DNA of 64,000 nt. It comes from Sphingobacterium phlebotomi (lineage in GTDB: Bacteria; Bacteroidota; Bacteroidia; Sphingobacteriales; Sphingobacteriaceae). A model generated the notes under the pieces. That model was not told the origin of the DNA. It saw only the letters and a program-made list of their open reading frames with translations, and did not search any database. This document shows positions 43,197 to 52,949 of the stretch, one piece after another (the first letter of the stretch is position 1; each line of letters begins with the position of its first letter). The stretch lies in NCBI RefSeq assembly GCF_008180195.1, contig NZ_VTAV01000020.1, positions 1-64,000 on the forward strand. The letters are read 5' to 3'. Both the position numbers and the translations under genes were made by a program.

Positions 43197-44738
43197 TTAA
43201 TAACCGTCATTTTGGGGAAATGTGCCCATCAAGTCGATTTGTGACTGTGGGATAGGAAGTCTAACCATATGCGATGCCATTGGATAGATAGCTTTATTGC
43301 CAGCGTTCGATCCCATTTCATAGTACCGGTTAACACGTTCTACTAAAACTCCGAGCCGCTTTAACAAAAACCACCTTTCGTTCTCGAAGGCTAGTTCGCG
43401 AGCAGATTCTTCCAAATAACTCTCGAGATCGAAAGCAGCGAATCCGTTAAGTCCAGCCCGATTCCTTACCTGATTTATATACCCCAGCGCTTTCGTTGAG
43501 TTACCCATCCGCCATGCCGCTTCAGCACCTAATAGCAAGGTCTCTGCATACCGGTAATAGACATGATCTTTGTAGCTATTGAGTGTACCTACGCGCTTCT
43601 CTTCATCATGGTACTTTTTTAAACTCCAGTGGTATCTTCTATAGTCATCATCGTAGCGCTCTGGGGCCAACGGCTGTCCGAAGTTTGGCGACTCGGGGTT
43701 GTTTACAATGAGCTGCAATGGATAATAATAGGTACGAAAACGTAAATCGTTTTCTTCATCGTAGAGTGACCGGAGATAATCGTTTGGAAAAGACCACCCT
43801 AACGATTCTCCACCGTATTCCACCGATCGGATCATTTCTCCTCCCGACAGTTCATATACTCTCGAATTAAACACACTGCTGATCCAAGTTGGTCCGCCGC
43901 CCGCTAAATTATCGTTTCCACCAGTGATCTCATCCCTGACGTACACCAACAACGCCTCCTTATGGTTCAAATTCTGCCCAAATACTTGTGTAAGTTGTTC
44001 ACGTGGTAATAAATCATGGGTCGGATCTAGGATTACCGCGTCAAAATGTGTAGATGCTTCCCCCCATTTTTGCTGCCATAACGCACTTTTCCCACGGACA
44101 TGATGCGCTACGCCTTTGCCGTACCTTCCGTACTCTACATTCCAAGCTAGATGCTGTACGGCAAAATCGAGATCTGCATCGATGAGTTTAAAAACTTCTA
44201 CGGGATCTGCTGGAATATATTCTTTCGGATCAAAAGCATTTTCGGGTGTTGTGGCTATCGTGTCCAAAAGAATATTGTCGTACATACGTATGAGATCAAG
44301 ATATAGTTCACCACGAACCATTCTCGCTTGCGCAATAATCTGATTGCGCCTCGTCTCCAGCATATCCACCTTGGGTGCATTGGTAATAATAGCGTTAGCA
44401 CGGTCAATGATCTGGTATCCTCTTGTCCATTTACGAGCGGGAAAAGCCACTGGTGTGTGATTGGGTCCATAAGGGGTATGCCATGTGCGATTGAGACCTA
44501 AATCGGTTCCTACCAAAAAAAAGAGACTCGAGCGCAAAGCGTCTCCCTCTCCTTCGGGAATGTTATAATTACGCATGAGGTTGTACAATGCGTTCACACC
44601 GCTTTCTAAACCCTCTGGGGTCGTGTATATAAAATCAATGGAAACCTCGGTAACAGGCTCCTCTGCCAAAAACTTTTCGCATGACAGGAGAGAAAGCAAT
44701 GCTATACCGAACAATAACTGCAGAAATATCCTTTTCAT
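43197..44738 (-). CDS. SusD/RagB-family nutrient-binding lipoprotein (xylan locus)
   Basis: 513 residues from the ATG at 44738 (MKRIFLQLLFGIALLSLLSC, Cys 20 lipidated). Typical TPR helices (ARMVRGELYLDLIRMYDNIL), the late motif YRYAETLLLGAEAAWRMGNS and the ending MVRLPIPQSQIDLMGTFPQNDGY. It should bind xylo-oligosaccharides and hand them to the SusC transporter encoded just upstream on the same strand. Confidence 0.94.
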   Translation of the reverse strand: MKRIFLQLLFGIALLSLLSCEKFLAEEPVTEVSIDFIYTTPEGLESGVNALYNLMRNYNIPEGEGDALRSSLFFLVGTDLGLNRTWHTPYGPNHTPVAFPARKWTRGYQIIDRANAIITNAPKVDMLETRRNQIIAQARMVRGELYLDLIRMYDNILLDTIATTPENAFDPKEYIPADPVEVFKLIDADLDFAVQHLAWNVEYGRYGKGVAHHVRGKSALWQQKWGEASTHFDAVILDPTHDLLPREQLTQVFGQNLNHKEALLVYVRDEITGGNDNLAGGGPTWISSVFNSRVYELSGGEMIRSVEYGGESLGWSFPNDYLRSLYDEENDLRFRTYYYPLQLIVNNPESPNFGQPLAPERYDDDYRRYHWSLKKYHDEEKRVGTLNSYKDHVYYRYAETLLLGAEAAWRMGNSTKALGYINQVRNRAGLNGFAAFDLESYLEESARELAFENERWFLLKRLGVLVERVNRYYEMGSNAGNKAIYPMASHMVRLPIPQSQIDLMGTFPQNDGY

Positions 44739-44790
44739 ATGTGTATAATTATTCATCTTTTTTTTGTCTATAATTGTATTCCTAGGCTTC

Positions 44791-47700
44791 TCAGAAACCT
44801 ATCTGAATGCCCCCGACGATCGAAATTGCTTCGGGGTACTCGTTAGGATTCTTTTCCGGACTGTAAGACTTGTATTTTGTCCAAGTAGCCAAGTTATGTG
44901 CAGTTGAATAGATCCTTAGACTACCAACTTTCAGCTTAGAAGCAAGCTGAGATGATAATGTATATCCTAACGTGAGCGTGTGTAAACGTACATAAGATGC
45001 ATCCTGTAGTCCAAGTGTCCATATGTAAGGGCGGTCGTTGGACTCTAATGGTCTTGGCCAGTTTCCTTCTGGATTCTCAGGTGTCCAGTAATCTACTTTA
45101 ACACCGTTAAAAACGCCGCGCAACGAACCTCCTGAGGCATAATCATATAAGAAGGCATTATTACGAACCACACCCTGCACCGTCACGAAATCGGCTGCAA
45201 GATCTACACCTTTGTAATTGACCGCAAGATTAAAAGACCCAAACCATTTTGGATCACGTGGTACAATGACACGGTCGGCATCTGTGAGTTTGCCGTCACC
45301 GTTATAATCCAGCAATTTGATATCGCCTGGCTGCGCCGTTGGCATGTGGCTATTGACAATGTCCTCTCCTTGTTGCCATATGCCTGCCGGACGATATTGA
45401 TAATACACGTCTTTTGAATGACCTATAAACCACTGATTTGCAATATCATCCACTTCGTTTCCATGTTCGTCTAGATCGCCATACAAGCTGATAATTTTGT
45501 TCCTATTTCTAGATAAAGAGAAACCTAAATTTACCTGCCAATCGTTTTTGTCAACGACCAAACCATTCATATTTAATTCAAACCCTTGATTTTCAACTTC
45601 GCCAATATTTCGAAGCATTCTAGAATATCCGATATCCGCCTGCAGGGATAATTCGGCTAAAAGATCCGTCGTGCGGGTATTATAAAATTCAAATGTACCG
45701 GTCAAGCGGTTGCTCCAGAAACCGAAATCAAGTGCGGTATTTAGGGTAGTGGAAGTCTCCCATCTCAAATTTGGATTAGGCAGAAAGTCGCCAGGAACAT
45801 AACCGATCCGTTTAACATTGTTAAAAAGGTAGTCCCGCTGCACGGCTGTACTTAGACTACGATATGGATTAATAGCTTCGTTTCCTACACTACCGTAGCT
45901 TGCTCTTAGCTTCAGGTTGTTTACAAAAGACTCCTGCATAAATGCTTCTCGATGTATGTTCCATCCTAGAGCGACGGCAGGAAAATAGGCCCATTTATTA
46001 TTAGCACCAAACACGGTGGAACCATCCGCCCTTGCCGATGCCGTTAAATAGTACTTTCCATTATAGTCATACTGAATACGGCCAACAAATGAAACCAACC
46101 CTCTTTTATTGGCACCAACTGCGGGTATATTGCTTTCGGCACTGGGTAATCCCCAAATTCCCAATAGATCATTTGGAATATTGTTGGCATTATTTCGAAA
46201 GTTACTATAACTCCGCTGGCTTATGCTCTGCACAAATGTACCTGCGAGATTGTGTTTATCAAAGCTCGTGTTATAGTTCAAGATGTTTTCTAATTGCCAC
46301 TCTACTTCGTCTTCAAACTGCATAGCTCCGTTACCTAATCCTCCTCTACGAAATCCTTGCAAAGATTCGGCGGTCGCATAATGTGAGGTCTTGCGATTCC
46401 AAGACCGCCTGCTGGCATTCGCACGATAATGGAAACCTTCGAATGGTGTAAAATCGGCAAAAATATTCATGATATCATTGCGATCATTTCGTGTGTTTGA
46501 AACTTCCGCCAAATCCAATAATGGATTGACGCTCTCCTGTACGCCTGAAGGATAAATCCGATAGGTTCCATCTTCGTTATAAATTTTGCCGAGTGGCGAG
46601 GTGGTTACGGTACGTAATAATGTTTCGCCCGTACCGGGATTATTATTTTTAGAAAGTTGCCAAGAAGTATTAGCGCCCAATTTCAACCAGTCCGTAATGG
46701 TTTGGTCTACATTTATACGGATAGTTCCCCGTTGGAAATCGGTACCGGGTATCACTCCTTGTCTCTTTGAGTAGTTAAAGCCCGAATATATACGCGTCTT
46801 TGCCGTTCCAGTTGAAACACTTAGGTTATGGTTTTGTGTGCTTGCTATCCGCAGCAATTCCTTCTCCCAGTCGATAAACTCCCCCGTAGCCAATACTTCG
46901 CGCTCTATATCTGTAAAAATAGCCTCATCAGACAGGTACTGGTTGTTATTGTCTGCTCGGTACGCCTCTCTTTTTAACTGTGCAAATTCCTCTGCACTAT
47001 ACACATCAAAATTACGTTTCACCGTTTGTCCACCATAAAAGGTGTTGAAATCGACAATCGTCCGGTCTTCCTTCGCGCGTTTTGTTGTAATGAGTATAAC
47101 GCCATTTGACGCCCTAGCACCGTAAATTGCCTGTGCAGCTGCATCTTTTAAAATCTCGATGGACGCTATATCATTCGGGTTTACATCATTGATACCTCCC
47201 ACTGGAACACCATCAGCAATGACAATAGGCGCATTTCCCGCTGTCAATGAACGGCTTCCACGAATCAGGATATTGGATGAACTTCCTGGTGCAGCGTCGC
47301 TGACTGTTACATATACTCCGGCAGCTTTACCTCTCAACATCTCGCCAAGATCATTGGACGGGACTCGGTTTACATCGGCTGTATTTACAGATACAACGGA
47401 GCTGATAACATCACTTTTCTTTTGTGTGCCATATCCTACCACGACAACTTCATCTAAATCGCCCATGTGCGCAGTTAACACAGCATCCACTATTGCCAAT
47501 CTGCCTATAGGCTGTTCTTTAGGCGCATAACCGACCATCGAAAATACAATAACGGATTGCTCGTCCGGCACTGCAATTCGGTATTTCCCTTCTGCATCTG
47601 TATGCGTGCCAAGCGATGTTCCCTTGATCGACACGGTTACGCCCGCCAATGGAGCTCCTATTGAATCCCGAACGGTTCCACTAATCGCTCGCTGTACCGT

Positions 47701-48063
47701 TTTTGGAGGGAGGACCTCACTTAACTTATCGACCACAGAAGTTTTGGGTTCTTTTCGTGCAGACTTATCCTTCTGGTTTAAAACGACTACTTGATCTTGT
47801 ATGTCATAACCATAAGGCAAATTTTTAAAAAGTTTTGCTAAGGCGCGATTTAAAGGTTCTTCCTGTAATACAATAGTAACGGGTTCCTGCTGAATATCTC
47901 GCTTATTGTAAAAGAAAGTGATACCGGATTGTTTCTCTATCTTTTTTAGAATTTCCCATAGCGATGCATCTCGTTCATTCAGCGAAATCTTTTGGCCAAA
48001 TACATTAGCCGAAAGCTGAACGCAAAAGAAGGTCAATAGAATGATGGTTAACTTCACACGCAT
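44791..48063 (-). CDS. SusC-family TonB-dependent transporter with STN signalling domain
   Basis: About 1090 residues. From the ATG at 48063 a clean signal peptide (MRVKLTIILLTFFCVQLSAN) is followed by an STN/secretin-like domain (SLWEILKKIEKQSGITFFYN, VTIVLQEEPLNRALAKLF), a carboxypeptidase-regulatory-like domain (GAPLAGVTVSIKGTSLGTHT), plug (VIADGVPVGGINDVNPNDIA) and barrel. The STN domain passes the substrate signal to FecR, whose gene lies upstream. It imports the oligosaccharide bound by SusD. Confidence 0.95.
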   Translation of the reverse strand: MRVKLTIILLTFFCVQLSANVFGQKISLNERDASLWEILKKIEKQSGITFFYNKRDIQQEPVTIVLQEEPLNRALAKLFKNLPYGYDIQDQVVVLNQKDKSARKEPKTSVVDKLSEVLPPKTVQRAISGTVRDSIGAPLAGVTVSIKGTSLGTHTDAEGKYRIAVPDEQSVIVFSMVGYAPKEQPIGRLAIVDAVLTAHMGDLDEVVVVGYGTQKKSDVISSVVSVNTADVNRVPSNDLGEMLRGKAAGVYVTVSDAAPGSSSNILIRGSRSLTAGNAPIVIADGVPVGGINDVNPNDIASIEILKDAAAQAIYGARASNGVILITTKRAKEDRTIVDFNTFYGGQTVKRNFDVYSAEEFAQLKREAYRADNNNQYLSDEAIFTDIEREVLATGEFIDWEKELLRIASTQNHNLSVSTGTAKTRIYSGFNYSKRQGVIPGTDFQRGTIRINVDQTITDWLKLGANTSWQLSKNNNPGTGETLLRTVTTSPLGKIYNEDGTYRIYPSGVQESVNPLLDLAEVSNTRNDRNDIMNIFADFTPFEGFHYRANASRRSWNRKTSHYATAESLQGFRRGGLGNGAMQFEDEVEWQLENILNYNTSFDKHNLAGTFVQSISQRSYSNFRNNANNIPNDLLGIWGLPSAESNIPAVGANKRGLVSFVGRIQYDYNGKYYLTASARADGSTVFGANNKWAYFPAVALGWNIHREAFMQESFVNNLKLRASYGSVGNEAINPYRSLSTAVQRDYLFNNVKRIGYVPGDFLPNPNLRWETSTTLNTALDFGFWSNRLTGTFEFYNTRTTDLLAELSLQADIGYSRMLRNIGEVENQGFELNMNGLVVDKNDWQVNLGFSLSRNRNKIISLYGDLDEHGNEVDDIANQWFIGHSKDVYYQYRPAGIWQQGEDIVNSHMPTAQPGDIKLLDYNGDGKLTDADRVIVPRDPKWFGSFNLAVNYKGVDLAADFVTVQGVVRNNAFLYDYASGGSLRGVFNGVKVDYWTPENPEGNWPRPLESNDRPYIWTLGLQDASYVRLHTLTLGYTLSSQLASKLKVGSLRIYSTAHNLATWTKYKSYSPEKNPNEYPEAISIVGGIQIGF

Positions 48064-48289
48064 AATGATTTTTTTTGTATACGCCGGTAAAGGATACATT
48101 AATAGTTTTAATTGCATACTTTTGTATGATTTGGGTTTATAATACAGTGTTAATTTCAGATTACTTGTTATTCATTGACCCAATAAATAGCCGGGAATGA
48201 TCGCAACATTTCCGGTTTTTATTTGAAGTCTACTTGCTAATGAGGTTATGGAAACCCTGAGCTGGCTAAGCTACCTATCATGGAATTTC

Positions 48290-49459
48290 TCATTTATTTT
48301 TTATGATTAGTTGTCGTCCATTCTTTAATTCGAAGTGTACACCAGCAGTTTTTAGAATATTTAAAGCTTTGTCCAATGTCACATTTTTGGGCAGCTTACC
48401 ATAAAACAGGTCATCTGAACGCACTACTTCATAATTTACATCGATATCATACCATCGCTCGAACGACTGCAGAACAGTATATATATTGGCATCATTAAAA
48501 TAAAAATAGCCTTCTTTCCATGCTAAAAATTGTTCTGGATCTACCTCATATTTTGTAATTCCACTTTCATTAACAATTGTTTGCATGCCAACAGCAAGCA
48601 CCATGCGATCGTGTCTGTAAGACTCATTATTTGATTCGACTGCCACAGATCCTTCCGCAACGGTGGTGACGACCCCTAGCTTTTTGTCATAAGTATTAAT
48701 ATTGAATTGCGTACCTAATACTTCTACCAATTGCTCCCTATTTTTCACAAAAAACGGAACCTTCTTTCCATCCACGGAATTTGCTGCGACATCGAAGAAT
48801 GCTTCCCCTGCTAATAGCTCTACCTCTCTCTTATTCTGATTAAATTTTCTGGGGAAGCGGATGGATGATGCTGCGTTTAACCAAACGCGCGTACCATCTG
48901 GAAGTTTTAGCTGGTATTCTCCTCCTCTTGGCGTTGATAAAGTTACTAGACTGCTTTCGCTCTCTCCATTGGTAAATAATACTGATTCAAGTGCCGTTCC
49001 ATCCATATAATACAGCTCCTTGCCTACAATTAGCCCCTGTCCACCTTCCTGCAAATCAATCACTGAACCATCGTCTAACGATAGGATTGCTTTGTTCTTT
49101 CCTGGATTCACATCCTCTAAGGCTATATGCACGCCCTCTCCCTTCCGTTCAGATAGATAATAATATCCCACACCCAATACCGCTAGCGTAATTATAGATG
49201 CCGCTATGGCACGTACCTTTCTCGTTAACGAGCGGATCTTTCCAGTTTTTGGTGTATATGATTGTTGCATGGATGCTTTCACGTTGGACAATATCCGTTG
49301 CTTTAACTCGGTCTCGTCTTTTGCAAAAGAAGATGGTATCGTAATTTGCTCATCTACATGTGCTTTATACCAAGCAAGAAACTCTTCTTTTTCTACTTCG
49401 GTTATACTTCCATTTAGCCATTTCGAGGCCAACTCACGGTACCTGTTTATATCATTCAT
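48290..49459 (-). CDS. FecR-family anti-sigma factor (xylan locus)
   Basis: 389 residues. Cytoplasmic N-terminal helices (RYRELASKWLNGSITEVEKE), a transmembrane helix (VRAIAASIITLAVLGVGYYY, about residues 83-102), the FecR domain (EVELLAGEAFFDVAANSVDG, LVEVLGTQFNINTYDKKLGV) and the STN-interacting C-terminus (IYTVLQSFERWYDIDVNYEV). It should hold the sigma factor encoded on the opposite strand (49593-50156) until SusC signals. Confidence 0.92.
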   Translation of the reverse strand: MNDINRYRELASKWLNGSITEVEKEEFLAWYKAHVDEQITIPSSFAKDETELKQRILSNVKASMQQSYTPKTGKIRSLTRKVRAIAASIITLAVLGVGYYYLSERKGEGVHIALEDVNPGKNKAILSLDDGSVIDLQEGGQGLIVGKELYYMDGTALESVLFTNGESESSLVTLSTPRGGEYQLKLPDGTRVWLNAASSIRFPRKFNQNKREVELLAGEAFFDVAANSVDGKKVPFFVKNREQLVEVLGTQFNINTYDKKLGVVTTVAEGSVAVESNNESYRHDRMVLAVGMQTIVNESGITKYEVDPEQFLAWKEGYFYFNDANIYTVLQSFERWYDIDVNYEVVRSDDLFYGKLPKNVTLDKALNILKTAGVHFELKNGRQLIIKNK

Positions 49460-49541
49460 AACTGGAGCTTTATTATATGTCCTCGTACTAGAACAAATCC
49501 CTTACATCATTTTTATTTTTTTTCTTGCCCTATAAAATATT

Positions 49542-49549
49542 TATCTTTG
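49542..49549 (+). promoter_or_regulatory. Predicted -7 box for the ECF sigma gene
   Basis: TATCTTTG fits TAnnTTTG, with a TTG at 49525-49527; 44 bp before the ATG at 49593. Confidence 0.45.
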
Positions 49550-49592
49550 AGCCGTTGCGTTACGCTCAACCAAAATAAATCGATTGTTAGTT

Positions 49593-50156
49593 ATGGTTAT
49601 TTATAGGGATTTATCGGATAATGAATTGTATTTGCATCTTCATGAAGGTGATGAAAATGCATTTACCGAAATTTATAACCGCTTTTGGAAAAAACTATTT
49701 ACGATCGCCGCCAACCGCGTGGGAAATTTGGAAGAAGCGGAAGAAATTGTCCAAGATTTATTTACATCGTTATGGAATAAACGATTTGATATGGTACTTC
49801 GCTCGGATTTAGCCAGCTATCTCGCTGTGTCAGTAAAATATCGCGTGATCAAATCAATGGATAGGCGTTATAATGAGAAGCGTTATGTAGATAGTTTATT
49901 GGGAACGGGATTGATTGATGATTCTACACAGCAGAAATTGGCTTTTGAAGAGCTTCAGGAGGAATTGGAAAAACATATTCAAAATCTACCAGAAAAGTGT
50001 CAATTGGTATTTCGATTGAGTCGTCAGGATGGCTATTCTCAAAAAAAGATAGCAAAAGAATTGGGTATTTCGGAAAAGACTGTGGAAGCTCATTTAGGAA
50101 AAGCTTTTAAAAAACTAAGAGCGCGATTAGCGGGGTTCTTAACTACGTTACTTTAA
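49593..50156 (+). CDS. ECF RNA polymerase sigma-70 factor (xylan locus)
   Basis: 187 residues from the ATG at 49593; a TTG three codons upstream is less likely. Region 2 (AFTEIYNRFWKKLFTIAANR, LEEAEEIVQDLFTSLWNK) and region 4 (CQLVFRLSRQDGYSQKKIAK, ELGISEKTVEAHLGKAFKKL) are complete. It is a FecI-like sigma partner of the FecR protein. Unlike the first locus, this sigma gene is divergent from fecR and the SusCD operon, so the two operons can be regulated separately. Confidence 0.92.
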   Translation: MVIYRDLSDNELYLHLHEGDENAFTEIYNRFWKKLFTIAANRVGNLEEAEEIVQDLFTSLWNKRFDMVLRSDLASYLAVSVKYRVIKSMDRRYNEKRYVDSLLGTGLIDDSTQQKLAFEELQEELEKHIQNLPEKCQLVFRLSRQDGYSQKKIAKELGISEKTVEAHLGKAFKKLRARLAGFLTTLL

Positions 50157-50194
50157 CGGCTGGGGTATTTTAAAATAACAAAACGTTATTGCAC

Positions 50195-50221
50195 TGTCAC
50201 ATATTTAACGCGAAATGTGTC
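50195..50221 (+). promoter_or_regulatory. ECF41/SigJ-like promoter (site 2)
   Basis: TGTCACA, 16-bp spacer, TGTC, in a block about 45 bp long that closely matches the block before the SnoaL-like gene (31390-31435). It lies 121 bp upstream of the aldo/keto reductase pair; a four-codon frame (ATGAAACCGTGA) occurs at 50236. Confidence 0.45.
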
Positions 50222-50342
50222 TTAAACAAAAATAAATGAAACCGTGATGTGGCTATGAAATAACCGAATTTTAAACAGTTCTACATATTTATTGTTATTC
50301 TGATAAACACGTCCAAATCAGCAATAAATTAAAAGATAGAAA

Positions 50343-51332
50343 ATGAGCCATACAGTTTTAAAAAAAGAACACGAATTAGGTCTTGGTGGGGTACCGATCG
50401 GCACAGCATTCGAAAATATTACCAACGATCAGTCACAAAAAATTTTACAGGAAGCTTGGGATCTGGGTATCCGCTATTATGATACTTCGCCTTGGTACGG
50501 ACTCACAAAAGGTGAAAGAAGATTTGGCGAATTTCTGAAAGACAAAAAACGTGAAGATTTTGTTTTTTCTACCAAAGTCGGTCGCTTATTTACACCGGTT
50601 CCCGAAGAAGAAGTGCCGCCAACGATGTGGAAAAATCCGCTGGATTTCGATTTCAAACATATGTACACCGCCGATGCAGTAAAAAAATCCATTGAAGACA
50701 GTTTAGAACGGACAGGGCTCGATCATATTGACATTGTTTACATCCACGATTTATCTGAAGATCAGGTGGGCGATCGCTATGATTATTACATGAAACAAGC
50801 CAAAGAAGGCGCTTTTAAGGTGTTATCAAAACTCCGCGATGAAGGAGTGATTAAAGCCTGGGGAATGGGTGTGAATAAGATTGAACCGATTCTGGACTGT
50901 ATAGAAGCTGCGGACCCTGACATTTGTCTGTCGGCCACACAATACTCCATATTAGAACATGAAGATGCGGTGGACCGCTTGCTTCCTGCCGTTAAAAAAG
51001 CAGGCGTAAAATTGGTTTCGGGAGCGGGTTATAATTCCGGATTTATTGCCGGGAGAGACCGCTACAATTACAAGGATGTAATCCCGAAAGGAATGACCAA
51101 AAAACGGGATAAGATCGAGGAAATCGCAAAGAAATATAACACCGACATTATTACCGCAGCAATACATTTTGTGTTGGCATCTGAGGAGTTTGTAGCTATT
51201 ATTCCCGGTGCGAGTTCAACCGATCAGGTTAAAAGCAATGTGAAATCCTGGAAATCTGAGATATCGACTGATTTCTGGAAAGAGTTGAAATCAGAAGGTC
51301 TTATTTACGAAAAAGCGCAGACGCCTGCATAA
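50343..51332 (+). CDS. Aldo/keto reductase
   Basis: 329 residues. The NADPH-dependent TIM barrel of the aldo/keto reductase superfamily: GVPIGTAFENI, YYDTSPWYGLTKGERRFGEF (Asp and Tyr of the tetrad), VFSTKVGRLF (Lys) and VYIHDLSEDQ (His). The EGAFKVLSKLRDEGVIKAWG and IIPGASSTDQVKSN segments place it near the D-threo-aldose/L-fucose dehydrogenase type. It probably oxidises or reduces a sugar or aldehyde. The second aldo/keto reductase gene starts two bases after its stop. Confidence 0.9.
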   Translation: MSHTVLKKEHELGLGGVPIGTAFENITNDQSQKILQEAWDLGIRYYDTSPWYGLTKGERRFGEFLKDKKREDFVFSTKVGRLFTPVPEEEVPPTMWKNPLDFDFKHMYTADAVKKSIEDSLERTGLDHIDIVYIHDLSEDQVGDRYDYYMKQAKEGAFKVLSKLRDEGVIKAWGMGVNKIEPILDCIEAADPDICLSATQYSILEHEDAVDRLLPAVKKAGVKLVSGAGYNSGFIAGRDRYNYKDVIPKGMTKKRDKIEEIAKKYNTDIITAAIHFVLASEEFVAIIPGASSTDQVKSNVKSWKSEISTDFWKELKSEGLIYEKAQTPA

Positions 51333-51334
51333 CG

Positions 51335-52180
51335 ATGGAGTATATTACGTTAAACGATGGAAATTCTTTGCCACTTTTAGGATTCGGAACTTATAAAGCG
51401 AGTGAAGAAGAAGCAATAGAATCGGTAAAACTGGCTCTGGAAAAGGGATACAGATTATTAGACACCGCAGCAAGATATAATAACGAAGAAGCTGTAGGTA
51501 AAGGAATCAGGCAAAGTAAAGTTGCCCGTGACGAAATTATTGTCGCTACAAAAGTCTGGCGGGAGACTTTAGGGTACGACAACACCATGAAAGCTTTCGA
51601 AACATCGTTGAAAAAGTTAAATTTGGATTATATTGATCTTTATCTGATCCATTGGCCGGCCAACGCAAAAAATTATAGCAAGTGGCAGGAAGTAAACGCC
51701 GAGACCTGGCGCGCAATGGAAGAGTTACAAGATCAAGGGTTGATCAAATCCATCGGCGTTAGTAATTTCTGGGAAGAACACCTCGACGCACTTTTCGAGA
51801 CAGCCAACGTAAAACCAGCCGTTAATCAGATAGAATTTCATCCGGGATACTGGCAGCCAGAACTCACACAATTTTGCAGAGATCACGATATCGTTATTGA
51901 AGGCTGGTCTCCGTTAGCAAGAGGAAAAGTTTTCGGCAATGATCTTTTGAAACAAATCGCCGAAAGGCATCAGAAATCGGTTTCACAGCTATGCTTAAGA
52001 TGGGCATTAGAACATGGGGTCATCAGCATTCCGAAATCGACTACCCCAGAACGCATTGAAGAAAATTTACATATCTTCGATTTTATACTAACAGCAGAAG
52101 AAATACAAGCCATTAATGATATCCCGGAAATGGGTTTCAGCGGAGAACTACCTAATAATTGGCCAGACCGTTCCTCGTAA
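51335..52180 (+). CDS. Aldo/keto reductase (2,5-diketogluconate reductase-like)
   Basis: 281 residues. Signature 1 is YRLLDTAARYNNEEAVGKGI, with an alanine-arginine pair where many members have AxxYxNE; Lys appears in IIVATKVWRETLG, His in DLYLIHWPAN. The C-terminal WALEHGVISIPKSTTPERIE is the NADPH-binding signature. Typical of the AKR5-like group acting on keto sugars and aldehydes. Forms a tight pair with the preceding reductase gene. Confidence 0.93.
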   Translation: MEYITLNDGNSLPLLGFGTYKASEEEAIESVKLALEKGYRLLDTAARYNNEEAVGKGIRQSKVARDEIIVATKVWRETLGYDNTMKAFETSLKKLNLDYIDLYLIHWPANAKNYSKWQEVNAETWRAMEELQDQGLIKSIGVSNFWEEHLDALFETANVKPAVNQIEFHPGYWQPELTQFCRDHDIVIEGWSPLARGKVFGNDLLKQIAERHQKSVSQLCLRWALEHGVISIPKSTTPERIEENLHIFDFILTAEEIQAINDIPEMGFSGELPNNWPDRSS

Positions 52181-52245
52181 ACAAGATATACGAGGTCCAG
52201 AGGAGAAAAGATAAACTTCTGTTTGGCACAATAGCAATTTGGAAG

Positions 52246-52872
52246 TTAATTGGATATACTTACCGGTTTCTTTAAATAGTGATCACTATACAACTGACGC
52301 AGCATAAAGTCTGCGACATCTGCTCGTGATATTTTAAGGGTAAGTTTTTTATATTTTTCATCAAAACCTATCTTATATCCGTTGGTTATTGTGCCACTTG
52401 TCAATGCGCTTGGCCTTACGATAGTATAATCCAGGTTACTGTTGCGTATATATTCTTCCTGCAATTTGTGGTCGTTAAACGCCCGTTTGAGTAGCATACC
52501 AAACATGATATGCTTCCAGATAAAATTGAGATTCCCATAGCTTTCGCCTATGCCAAGCGTCGATAAACATATCAACTTCCTGACCGCAGCGCTATTCATA
52601 GCATGGATGATATTTAATGTTCCCAACGCCCGTATTTTACCAGTTCTTCCATCCCCTAACGCACAAAAAATCGCGTCGTGATTTTTCACTGCACGTTTTA
52701 CTTCTTCAACGTTAGACACATCCCCAGTATAAACAGAAAGATTGGGATGATTTAGAGATACCATTTTTTCGGGATCACGCACGAAGGCTGTAACGTCATA
52801 TCCTTTTTGCAATGCTTGCTTTACAATTTCTGTACCTACGGTGCCCGTTGCACCAAAAACGATTATTTTCAT
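52246..52872 (-). CDS. NAD(P)-binding SDR-like oxidoreductase (NmrA/YwnB type)
   Basis: 208 residues from the ATG at 52872 (MKIIVFGATGTVGTEIVKQA). The GATGTVG dinucleotide-binding loop is at residues 7-13. KNHDAIFCALGDGR and MNSAAVRKLICLSTLG follow the pattern of atypical short-chain dehydrogenases, and there is no YxxxK catalytic pair. Such proteins are often NADPH sensors or reductases of unknown substrates. It is next to the AraC gene at 52950-53726 on the same strand, 77 bp apart. Confidence 0.88.
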   Translation of the reverse strand: MKIIVFGATGTVGTEIVKQALQKGYDVTAFVRDPEKMVSLNHPNLSVYTGDVSNVEEVKRAVKNHDAIFCALGDGRTGKIRALGTLNIIHAMNSAAVRKLICLSTLGIGESYGNLNFIWKHIMFGMLLKRAFNDHKLQEEYIRNSNLDYTIVRPSALTSGTITNGYKIGFDEKYKKLTLKISRADVADFMLRQLYSDHYLKKPVSISN

Positions 52873-52949
52873 TTTTTTTGCTTTTAGTCTACATGGCAAA
52901 ATTGCAGCATATAATGTCTGCAAAATAGAATAAAAACGACAATGCTTGT

